In this document: one piece after another, positions 57,357 to 64,000 of the stretch
Layout: each line of letters starts with the position of its first letter
How positions within the stretch are numbered: position 1 is the first letter of the stretch
Made by a program: the position numbers and the translations under genes
The notes under the pieces: model-generated
Told to the model about the DNA's origin: nothing
The model's input: only the letters and a program-made list of their open reading frames with translations
Databases searched by the model: none
Source: Myxococcus stipitatus
Lineage (GTDB): Bacteria; Myxococcota; Myxococcia; Myxococcales; Myxococcaceae
Direction of reading: 5' to 3'
Length of the DNA stretch: 64,000 bases
Assembly: GCF_021412625.1 (NCBI RefSeq)
Contig: NZ_JAKCFI010000003.1
Location: 1,054,001-1,118,000, forward strand

Positions 57357-59366
57357 ATGGCCACGAACCTGCCCATCCGCCGTGTCGTCCTCTACAAGCA
57401 TGGAGTCGGCTACTTCGAGCGCCGGGGTGGGGTGAAGGGCAGCGACGCGCTGCACCTGGACTTCAAGGCGCGGGACATGAACGACGTGCTCAAGTCGCTC
57501 ACGGTGCTCGACCTGTCGGGGGGCTCGGTGTCGGCGGTGAGCTACGACTCGACGAAGCCGTTGGAGCAGCTGCTGGCGGAGGCCACCATCCGCATCCCGG
57601 AGGACGGCAGCCTCACCGCGCTCCTGGGCCAGATTAAGGGCGCGCGGGTGCGTGCCCGTGTCGGAGGCGGGCAGGTGGAGGGCGCCATCATCGGCCTCGA
57701 GTCGCTCGCGGTGGCGGCGGGCGAGACGAGCGTGGTGCGCCCGTTCCTCACGCTGCTGGCGGGCGGCTCGCTGCGCACCTTCGACGTGCTCGAAATCACC
57801 GAGCTGGAGTTCCTCGACGAGGCGGTGCGCAAGGACCTGGAGTTCTATCTGGCGACGGTGCTGTCCTCGTACAAGAAGGACAGCAAGCGCATGTCCATCC
57901 TCACCACGGGCGACGGTGAGCGGGAGCTGTTCGTCAGCTACGTCATCGAGGCGCCGGTGTGGAAGACGAGCTACCGCATCCTCCTGGACGAGGGGGAGCC
58001 GCCGCTGCTCCAGGGCTGGGCGCTGGTGGACAACACCGGGGACGAGGACTGGGTGGACGTGGAGCTGGCGCTCGTCGCCGGGCTGCCGGTGTCCTTCGTC
58101 CACGACCTCTACAGCCCGCGCTACATGAAGCGGCCGGTGGTGGAGGTGAGGACGGAGGCCGCCGCCGCGCCAGTGATTCCGGAGGAGGCCTTCGCCGCCG
58201 ACATGGCCATGCTCCAGGAGAGCGCGGCGCAGGAGATGGTGGCGCCCGCGCCCGCCATGGCGGCGCCGGGCCGCGCGCGTGGCCTGTTGCGCGGCAAGGC
58301 GGAGCTCGGTGGACCCGCGTCCTCCGGGGGCCCCCGGCTGCGGGACGTGCTGGAGCAGAGCCACAAGGTGACGACGCTGACGAAGGAGGTGGGCGACCTC
58401 TTCGAGTACGGCGTGGACCGGCCAGTGACGGTGCACCGCAACCAGAGCGCGCTGGTGCCCATCCTCCACAAGCCCTTCGAGGGCCGCCGGGTGCTCCTCT
58501 ACAACCGGGAAACGCGGGCGAAGAACCCCATGGCCTGCATCGAGCTGAAGAACACCACGGGCCTGACGCTGGAGGGCGGTCCGGTGACGGTGACGGAGGA
58601 CGAGCGGTACGTGGGCGAGGCGATGCTCGACACCATGAAGCCCAACGACACGCGCTTCGTGCCCTACGCGGTGGAGCTGGGTTGCGTGGTGTCCGTGGAG
58701 GACAAGACGAAGGACGGCCCAGGGTTCCGCACCGTGATGCGCCGGGGCACGTTGTTCGTGGATTTCTACGTGATGCGGCACACCCGGTACGTGGTGCGCA
58801 ACAAGTCGCAGCGGGCACAGGTGCTGTATGTCGAGCACCCGCGCATGGGCTGGGAGCTGGTGGGGGACACGCCGGAGCCCGCGGAGACGACGGACGACTT
58901 CTGGCGCTTCAAGCAGACGCTCGCGCCGGAGGCTCAGGTGGAGTTCGAGGTCTCCGAGCGTGGCCACGCCAATCGCACCTACGCCATCCTCGACACCGGG
59001 GGGCCCGACGAAGTGGCCTTCTTCCTGTCCCAGCGCTACGTGGACGAGAACATGGCGCGGGCGCTGCGCGAGCTCATCGCCCTGCGCGAGAAGGTCGCCA
59101 CGCTGAAGCGCGACGAGCAGAAGCTCGACGCCGAGCGCGCCCAGCTCTTCAAGGACCAGGAGCGCATCCGCTCCAACATCGAATCCCTGAAGAGCGGCGC
59201 CTCCCAACGCGAGCTGGCGGAGCGCTTCGTCGCGAAGCTGAACGAGCAGGAGGACCGGCTCGAGGCCATCGGCCGTGAGCTGGAGCGGCTCGCGAAGGAG
59301 CGACAGGCGGTCCAGGACGAGCTGAACCGCCGCGTGGAGACGCTCAGTTACTCGACGGAGGCGTAG
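57357..59366 (+). CDS. DUF4139 domain protein
   Basis: The 669-residue protein starts NLPIRRVVLYKHGVGYFERR, the usual N-terminal strand of this family. It contains a DUF4139 core (about 180-540) with SYVIEAPVWKTSYRILLDEG and LQGWALVDNTGDEDWVDVEL, and ends in a coiled coil (about 565-660). DUF4139 proteins are often called mucoidy-inhibitor-A-like; their molecular role is not known. There is no signal peptide, unlike many relatives. Its last 23 bases overlap the 3' end of the convergent amidohydrolase gene. Confidence 0.78.
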   Translation: MATNLPIRRVVLYKHGVGYFERRGGVKGSDALHLDFKARDMNDVLKSLTVLDLSGGSVSAVSYDSTKPLEQLLAEATIRIPEDGSLTALLGQIKGARVRARVGGGQVEGAIIGLESLAVAAGETSVVRPFLTLLAGGSLRTFDVLEITELEFLDEAVRKDLEFYLATVLSSYKKDSKRMSILTTGDGERELFVSYVIEAPVWKTSYRILLDEGEPPLLQGWALVDNTGDEDWVDVELALVAGLPVSFVHDLYSPRYMKRPVVEVRTEAAAAPVIPEEAFAADMAMLQESAAQEMVAPAPAMAAPGRARGLLRGKAELGGPASSGGPRLRDVLEQSHKVTTLTKEVGDLFEYGVDRPVTVHRNQSALVPILHKPFEGRRVLLYNRETRAKNPMACIELKNTTGLTLEGGPVTVTEDERYVGEAMLDTMKPNDTRFVPYAVELGCVVSVEDKTKDGPGFRTVMRRGTLFVDFYVMRHTRYVVRNKSQRAQVLYVEHPRMGWELVGDTPEPAETTDDFWRFKQTLAPEAQVEFEVSERGHANRTYAILDTGGPDEVAFFLSQRYVDENMARALRELIALREKVATLKRDEQKLDAERAQLFKDQERIRSNIESLKSGASQRELAERFVAKLNEQEDRLEAIGRELERLAKERQAVQDELNRRVETLSYSTEA

Positions 59367-61041
59367 CGGGCGCGCGGTACGTCTCGTCGCCGCCCACCAC
59401 CGTCAGGCGCACCTGGGCCCGGGGCAGCTCCGTGACCGGAGCCTCCACCGGGTCCACGGACAGCGCGACGAAGTCCGCGTCCAGGCCCGGTTGGAGCCGG
59501 CCGCGCCGGCCCTCCGCGAACGAGGCGTAGGCGGCGTTGGCGGTGAAGCCCTCCAGCGCCTCCTCGCCGCTCAGCCGCTGGTCCGCGTGCCAGCCGCCCG
59601 CGGGCGCGCCGCTCGCGTCCTGGCGCGTGCGCGCCGCGTAGAGGCCGAGCAGCACGTCCGGCCGCTCCACGGGGAAGTCGCTGCCCAGCGTCAGGAGCGC
59701 GCCCGCGTGCTTCAGCCGCTGCCACGCATACGCGCCCTGGATGCGCGACTCGCCCACGCGCACCTCCGCCCAGGGCATGTCGCTGGTGGCGTGCGTGGGC
59801 TGGACGCTGGCGATGTAGCCGTCATGGCCCAGCCGCTCGATGTCCTCCAGCCGCATCACCTGCGCGTGCTCCACGCGGTGCCGGCCGTCCTTCGTCCCGG
59901 TGGCCGCCACCGCCCGCTCCAGGGTGTCCAGCACCAGCGTGTTGGCGCGGTCGCCGATGGCGTGGGTGCAGATTTGAAACCCCTTGCCCATGAACGCCTG
60001 CACGCGCTTGGCGTAGTCCTCCGGCGTCAGGAGCAGCAGGCCCTTGTGGCCGTGCTCGTCGCTGTAGTCCTGGTGCAGCGCCGCGCCCCGGCTGCCCAGC
60101 GCGCCGTCGAGGACGAACTTCACGGCGCGCAGCGTGAGCCGGTCGCCCTGGAAGGGACCGTCCGCGAGGAAGGTCTCGGTGTCCGGGCCCTGGCCATCCG
60201 CCATGACGTAGACGCGCACGGGCAGCTGGCCCGCGCGGTCCCAGCGCTGGAGCAGCCGGAAGGTGCGCAGGTCCATGCCCGCGTCGTGCACGCCCGTGAG
60301 CCCCGCCTGCGCGGCCCGGCCGAGCGCGGCCTTCAACCAGGCGGCGTGCTGCGCGTCCGTGGGCGGAGGCAGCACGCGGGTGACGAGGTTCATCGCGTTG
60401 TCGACGAGGATGCCCGTGGGCTCGCCTGACGAATCGCGCAGAATCCTGCCGCCCTCCGGGTCCTTCGTGGCGCGGGTGATGTTCGCGCGCCGGAGCGCCT
60501 CGCTGTTCACCCAGGACGCGTGCCCGTCGATGCGGCTGAGCACCACGGGGGTGGTGGGGTGCTTCGCGTCCAGGTCCACGCGCGTGGGGAACGCCTTCTC
60601 CGGCCAGTCGTTCTGGTCCCAGCCCTGGCCCACCAGCCACTCTCCCTGGAACGACGACTCCCTCGCGGCGGCGACGCGGGAGAGCGCCTCCTCTTTCGTA
60701 TCCGCCCCCGTCAGGTCCACCGTCACCAGCCCCTGGCCCAGCCCCGCGAGGTGGCCGTGGGAGTCGGTGAGCCCGGGGACGATGGTCGCGTCCCCCAGGT
60801 CCACCACGCGCGCGTCCGCGCCGGCCGCCGCGAGCACCTCGTCGCGGGTGCCCGTCGCCAGCACCTTGCCCTCGCGCACCGCGAGCGCCTGGACCACCGG
60901 GTGCGCCGCGTCGAGCGTCCGCACCCGCCGCGCCACGTACACCGTGGTGCCCTTCGCCGCGCCCGGCGTGTTCCGCGAGCAGCCCGCCGCGCCGGAGAGG
61001 AGGAGCACCGCCGTCAGGATTCCGCCGAGTCGTCGCAGCAT
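59344..61041 (-). CDS. YtcJ-like amidohydrolase lipoprotein
   Basis: The ATG at 61041 gives a 565-residue protein with lipobox SGAAGC (C21); earlier in-frame starts lack this signal at the N-terminus. The metal-dependent amidohydrolase fold is clear: IVPGLTDSHGHLAGLG (HxH metal site), the WLVGQGWDQNDWPEKAFPTR stretch typical of YtcJ/NfdA proteins, DGALGSRGAALHQDYSD, CTHAIGDRANTLVLDT, HRVEHAQVM and the final LTLGSDFPVERP aspartate. It would hydrolyse an amide or N-acyl compound in the periplasm or at the outer membrane; substrate unknown. It overlaps the DUF4139 gene tail-to-tail. Confidence 0.87.
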   Translation of the reverse strand: MLRRLGGILTAVLLLSGAAGCSRNTPGAAKGTTVYVARRVRTLDAAHPVVQALAVREGKVLATGTRDEVLAAAGADARVVDLGDATIVPGLTDSHGHLAGLGQGLVTVDLTGADTKEEALSRVAAARESSFQGEWLVGQGWDQNDWPEKAFPTRVDLDAKHPTTPVVLSRIDGHASWVNSEALRRANITRATKDPEGGRILRDSSGEPTGILVDNAMNLVTRVLPPPTDAQHAAWLKAALGRAAQAGLTGVHDAGMDLRTFRLLQRWDRAGQLPVRVYVMADGQGPDTETFLADGPFQGDRLTLRAVKFVLDGALGSRGAALHQDYSDEHGHKGLLLLTPEDYAKRVQAFMGKGFQICTHAIGDRANTLVLDTLERAVAATGTKDGRHRVEHAQVMRLEDIERLGHDGYIASVQPTHATSDMPWAEVRVGESRIQGAYAWQRLKHAGALLTLGSDFPVERPDVLLGLYAARTRQDASGAPAGGWHADQRLSGEEALEGFTANAAYASFAEGRRGRLQPGLDADFVALSVDPVEAPVTELPRAQVRLTVVGGDETYRAPATPPSSN

Positions 61042-61462
61042 CGTTTCGCGCACCTTCCCGAGTGGTCGCCCCGGGCCTGGGGCGAGCGCGAGACACTCTG
61101 GCCCACCCCGCCACGTCCGGCCAGCGACGCGCGCTCCCCCCTCCCGGAGGCGCCTCGGGAGGCCGCCGCTCACCGGGCCTCCCCGACGCGGAGTCGTGGG
61201 AATCCACCAGACGGTCGCGAGGCCGGCGCGAGCCCGAGTGCGGGTTCCGCACTCCTCCCGCCGGGGCCGCGTCCGCGTGGGGGAGGGGAGCGGCCTCGCC
61301 GGAGGCGTCGTCGCAGGACCTGCCCCGGGAGGCGCTCACGCGCCGGGTGAGGGCATCCATTCGGGCAGGTGTTTGCGCGGAGCAAGCATCCTGGCGGGGA
61401 CTTGGCGCGCGACTTGACGTGAGGGATGGTGCGGCTTCCCCCACATGTCTGGAGTCATGAAC
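61042..61462. other. Divergent intergenic region between amidohydrolase and lipoprotein genes
   Basis: The 421 bases show no supported gene. A GG-N10-GC arrangement with TTTGC (61363-61376) recalls the -24/-12 pattern of sigma-54 promoters, but the upstream half (GGGCAGG) matches poorly. No other element stands out. Confidence 0.3.
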
Positions 61463-61978
61463 ATGAACCTGTCGAAGTCCCGGCTCGGGACTACCGCGTT
61501 GTTGGTCGTCGTCGCCGTGGGTCTCGCCACCGTCGCGGGGTGCGCGGGCCGTCGCCGTGAGGCCTTCCTGTTCGACAAGACGCGCGAGCACGTCTACCGC
61601 AAGCCCATCGCCGAGGTGTGGCCGCAGGCGCTGGCCCTCCTCAAGGAGAAGGGCTTCTCCTTCCGCGCGGGCAAGGACGGCTTCGAGGCGCAGACCGAGT
61701 GGCTGATGCAGGGCGCCCCCTCGTCGCTGGGCACCACCCAGGCGCGCTACTTCGTCCGCGGCATCGAGAAGGGCCCGGGCCAGTGCTCCATCGAGTATCA
61801 CAAGCAGCTCAGCTCCGAGTCGCGCGGCGCCGACAACGCGCGCAACGACACGATGGACCCCATCCACAACCAGTCCGGCAACTTCAACCGCGACATGGAG
61901 ACGGAGTGGGAGCTGCTCCAGAAGGTCGACGCGGAGTCCGCCAGCGCGCTGCGCGCCGAGTCCGAGAAGATCCAGTAG
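61463..61978 (+). CDS. Hypothetical lipoprotein (171 aa)
   Basis: Three nearby ATGs (61445, 61457, 61463) are in frame. The last is chosen because GGAG lies eight bases before it. A lipoprotein signal ends ATVAGC (C27). The mature part has a compact alpha/beta pattern (TREHVYRKPIAEVWPQALAL, LKEKGFSFRAGKDG, ARYFVRGIEKGPGQCSIEYH) resembling small outer-membrane-associated proteins that sense envelope state, but no family can be named. It is convergent with the RNase Z gene, 30 bases away. Confidence 0.7.
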   Translation: MNLSKSRLGTTALLVVVAVGLATVAGCAGRRREAFLFDKTREHVYRKPIAEVWPQALALLKEKGFSFRAGKDGFEAQTEWLMQGAPSSLGTTQARYFVRGIEKGPGQCSIEYHKQLSSESRGADNARNDTMDPIHNQSGNFNRDMETEWELLQKVDAESASALRAESEKIQ

Positions 61979-62008
61979 CCGCCCCTCGCCCCGGGCCGCC
62001 GCGCGCCG

Positions 62009-62932
62009 TCAGTCGCGCAGCGGCAGCTCCAGGGTGAGGCCGTCGTAGGCCACCTCCACCGGTCCCTTGTACTCCTCGCGCGCCTGCGTGAGCAGCTTCG
62101 AGGGGTCGGTGTCGTGGCGGCTGGAGAGGTGGGTGAGCACCAGCCTGCGCGCCCCCGCCTCCCGTGCCACCCGCGCCGCCTCGCGCGCCGTGGAGTGGCG
62201 CGTCTCCAGCGCCCGCTCCTGCTCGTCGTCGGAGAAGGTGGACTCGTGGATGAGCAGGTCCGCGTCCTTCGCCGCGCGCACCACGGAGGCGCACGGGCGC
62301 GTGTCCCCGGAGATGACCAGGCGGCGTCCGGGGCGCGGCGGGCCCAGTACGTCCTCCGGCTTCACCGTGCGGCCGTCCTCCAGCACCACGCTCTCGCCGC
62401 GCTGGAGCTTGCCGAAGCTCGGCCCCGGCGGCACGCCCAGCTCGCGCGCCTTCTCCAGGTGGAAGCGCCCCGGCCGGTCATCCTCCACCAGCGCGTACGC
62501 CAGCGCGTTGATGCGGTGGTCCACGCCCACCGCGTGCAGCGCGTAGCCGTTGCGGGGGATGACGTCCCCGTCCTTCACCTCGTGGATTTCGACGGGGAAG
62601 GACAGCGTGTCCAGGCCCAGGTGCACGGCCTGGTGGAGCAGGCGCCGCGCGGGCGGAGGCCCATACAGGTGCATGGGCGTGTCGCGGCCCATCATCCCCA
62701 GCGTGCGCAGGAAGCCGATGATTCCCAGGTAGTGGTCGGCGTGGAAGTGCGTGAAGAAGACCGCGTCCACCGTGAAGCCGGTGCCGAAGCGCACCATCTG
62801 CCGCTGGCTGCCCTCGCCGCAGTCGAACAACAGCAGGTCCGCGTCCGCCTTCACCGCCAGCCCGGACAGGTTGCGGTGCAGCGTGGGCTGGGCGGCGGAC
62901 GTTCCAAGGAAGGTGAGTCTGAGGAGGGACAT
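62009..62932 (-). CDS. rnz: Ribonuclease Z (tRNA 3' endonuclease)
   Basis: From the ATG at 62932 the product is 307 residues, the standard length of bacterial RNase Z. The metallo-beta-lactamase motif THFHADH (61-67) binds two zincs, the opening LRLTFLGTSAAQPTLHRNLS is diagnostic, and LVISGDTRPC, LIHESTFSDD and VLTHLSSRH carry the remaining ligands. The enzyme removes the 3' trailer from pre-tRNAs lacking or carrying CCA. A longer frame reaching 62992 adds 20 residues absent from the family. GGAGG sits just before the ATG. Confidence 0.92.
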   Translation of the reverse strand: MSLLRLTFLGTSAAQPTLHRNLSGLAVKADADLLLFDCGEGSQRQMVRFGTGFTVDAVFFTHFHADHYLGIIGFLRTLGMMGRDTPMHLYGPPPARRLLHQAVHLGLDTLSFPVEIHEVKDGDVIPRNGYALHAVGVDHRINALAYALVEDDRPGRFHLEKARELGVPPGPSFGKLQRGESVVLEDGRTVKPEDVLGPPRPGRRLVISGDTRPCASVVRAAKDADLLIHESTFSDDEQERALETRHSTAREAARVAREAGARRLVLTHLSSRHDTDPSKLLTQAREEYKGPVEVAYDGLTLELPLRD

Positions 62933-63046
62933 TCCGGCACTTCCCACGGCGAAGAGGACCTCCCGCGCCGACACACGGGCGCGAGGCGCCATTTAGCAGG
63001 GTTTCGCCTCGCCCGTGCTATGAGCCCGGCCCCCTGAGACACCGCC

Positions 63047-63724
63047 ATGCCCGAATCCCTGACGTTCGCTCCCACCCCCGACCCCCGGCGCGTGCGCGCC
63101 CCGGATGGCCGCGTCCTCTCCGTGCCGGAGGGCTGGGCCCTGCTGCCCCCCGGTGACGCGGGCCTCACCCGTCGTGTGAAGGCCGCGGGGCCTTCGTGGA
63201 CGGTGGTGGAGAAGGTGGGCCGCAAGCTCTTCTCCCGCGGGGTGTGGGCGCCGGAGGCTCACATCGTCCAGGCCCGCGCCGCCCTGGAGGCCGAGCGCGC
63301 CACGCCCACCTACGCGAAGAAGCTGGCCGCCGGCCGCGAGCGCCGCGCCCGCGAGCAGGAGCAGTACGAGGTCGACTTCGCCAACGCCGTGCTGCGCTTC
63401 CTCGCCTTCTCGCCCGCCTGGTTGCCTCACGCCAAGCGCATGGCCGTCCTCGTCGCCACCCATGCCACGCCCGTGGGCAGCGGCACCGTCGCCCGCACCG
63501 AGCGCATCCCCCTGGAGCGCCGCGCCGAGGCCGCCGTCATCGCCTGGATGCGCCACCAGACCACCAGCTACGACCACATGAAGATCGCCCGCGTGAAGGG
63601 CGCCCGCCGCGAGGTGCGCCGCGATCTGGCGGAGGTCTCACGCGCCGTGCTCGACCTGCACCGCCGCGACGTCCCCCACGGCCCCACGGCGTGTCCCCTC
63701 TGCACCGCCCTGGTCCGGACCTGA
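63047..63724 (+). CDS. DUF2293 domain protein
   Basis: The 225-residue protein has an N-terminal basic strand-rich region (to about 60). The DUF2293 segment is in the C-terminal half (about 130-215): VGRTERIPLERRAEAAVIAW-like text (here TVARTERIPLERRAEAAVIA), WMRHQTTSYDHMKIARVKGA and RREVRRDLAEVSRAVLDLHR. The end has a CPLC pair. The family is found in bacteria and fungi with no known function. It is divergent from the RNase Z gene, and no operon partner follows inside the window. Confidence 0.8.
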   Translation: MPESLTFAPTPDPRRVRAPDGRVLSVPEGWALLPPGDAGLTRRVKAAGPSWTVVEKVGRKLFSRGVWAPEAHIVQARAALEAERATPTYAKKLAAGRERRAREQEQYEVDFANAVLRFLAFSPAWLPHAKRMAVLVATHATPVGSGTVARTERIPLERRAEAAVIAWMRHQTTSYDHMKIARVKGARREVRRDLAEVSRAVLDLHRRDVPHGPTACPLCTALVRT

Positions 63725-64000
63725 GCCCAGCCAGGGGAGGGTCCGTACAGACCTCCTCTGTTCGATTCCCGGTCAGCGGCCCTGGAAGCCCGACAAGGAT
63801 GGAAATTCCGCCCAAGTCCTTGGATTTGCTGGAGATTCCAGGAGGTGTGTCAAGGGTGCTGACAGTCGCGCGGTGAAGGGCCGCGCGGGGGAGTACCAGG
63901 GGCCGGGGACGCGCGGCGGCGGTTCGCTGGGAAGGCCCGGCTGGCGGGGACTGGCGTGGTGTTTGCTCAATGGACCGCCACGCCGGGGCGCCTCGCGTGG
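63725..64000. other. Right-hand end of window, no gene supported
   Basis: Only short frames are present. An AT-richer patch around 63795-63850 may be a promoter. A tRNA T-loop-like string at 63760-63770 has no cloverleaf around it. Confidence 0.35.

Noticed and set aside
61363-61376. GG-N10-GC arrangement as a sigma-54 promoter
   Set aside because: The -12 side (TTTGC) fits but the -24 side does not match TGGCAC, so chance is likely.
63760-63770. GTTCGATTCCC string like a tRNA T-loop
   Set aside because: No acceptor, D or anticodon stems can be formed around it.

Overview
The window is very GC-rich, with dense genes, frequent four-base stop/start overlaps, many predicted outer-membrane-type lipoproteins, one- and two-component signalling, FG-GAP and HEAT repeat proteins and CHAT/caspase-like domains. 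This points to a myxobacterium of the Cystobacterineae (Myxococcus/Pyxidicoccus/Corallococcus type). The strongest evidence is a complete pomY-pomZ-pomX cell-division positioning cluster (24672-29096). PomZ there carries K66, D90 and K268 at exactly the residue numbers used for the Myxococcus xanthus protein, and PomX has the K13/R15 N-terminal peptide. No rRNA, tRNA or CRISPR array was found.

Layout. 1-4092: partial SWIM-type ATP-dependent DNA ligase, gluconokinase, and an astacin-type metalloprotease lipoprotein with seven FG-GAP repeats. 4093-7422: a compositionally milder island holding a 930-residue DUF4157 (HELAH) protein and a broken IS3-family transposase fragment. 7423-15023: B3/B4-domain protein, a 6 x 36-bp repeat, zinc alcohol dehydrogenase, ABC-F ATPase, and a leftward acyl-CoA operon (acyl-CoA dehydrogenase, acyl-CoA synthetase, HSDL2-like SDR). 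15258-20325: a tetR-ALDH-ALDH operon with an intrinsic terminator and twin operators, then divergent PLD-like and GST genes. 20339-23998: histidine kinase, desaturase/AraC pair and an XRE regulator. 24672-29232: pomYZX followed by a 20-bp repeat array that copies the 3' end of pomX. 29287-33398: leftward operon of a CHASE2-adenylate cyclase, an SH3 protein and an M48 peptidase lipoprotein. 33761-35729: two adjacent ferritin-like proteins. 35760-41681: DUF924, TspO, an ECF sigma factor translationally coupled to a zinc-finger/TM/TPR-like/CHAT protease fusion, a lipoprotein and a small ORF. 41838-50236: PAS kinase, M1 aminopeptidase with a HEAT-like tail, J-domain protein, EEP nuclease, and a pair of paralogous lipoproteins. 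50274-55541: DUF3037 plus HipA-like kinase, subtilase with an N-terminal P-domain, Ohr, GNAT, and a GspG-like protein. 55689-63724: DUF4286, lipoproteins, DUF4139, amidohydrolase, RNase Z, DUF2293.

How the genes work together. The acyl-CoA operon plus the TetR-controlled aldehyde dehydrogenases and the desaturase suggest handling of fatty acids and aldehydes. PomXYZ places the division site. The most interesting under-described unit is 37120-40754. The anti-sigma zinc finger that should hold the ECF factor is on the same polypeptide as a membrane segment, a TPR-like sensor region and a C-terminal CHAT cysteine protease with a visible His/Cys dyad (H864/C910). The layout suggests a caspase-like switch for releasing a sigma factor, by analogy with the TPR-CHAT/sigma logic of type III-E CRISPR systems. 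That role is an inference.

Functions were assigned by reading motifs by eye; no database search was run. Boundaries given for domains are approximate.
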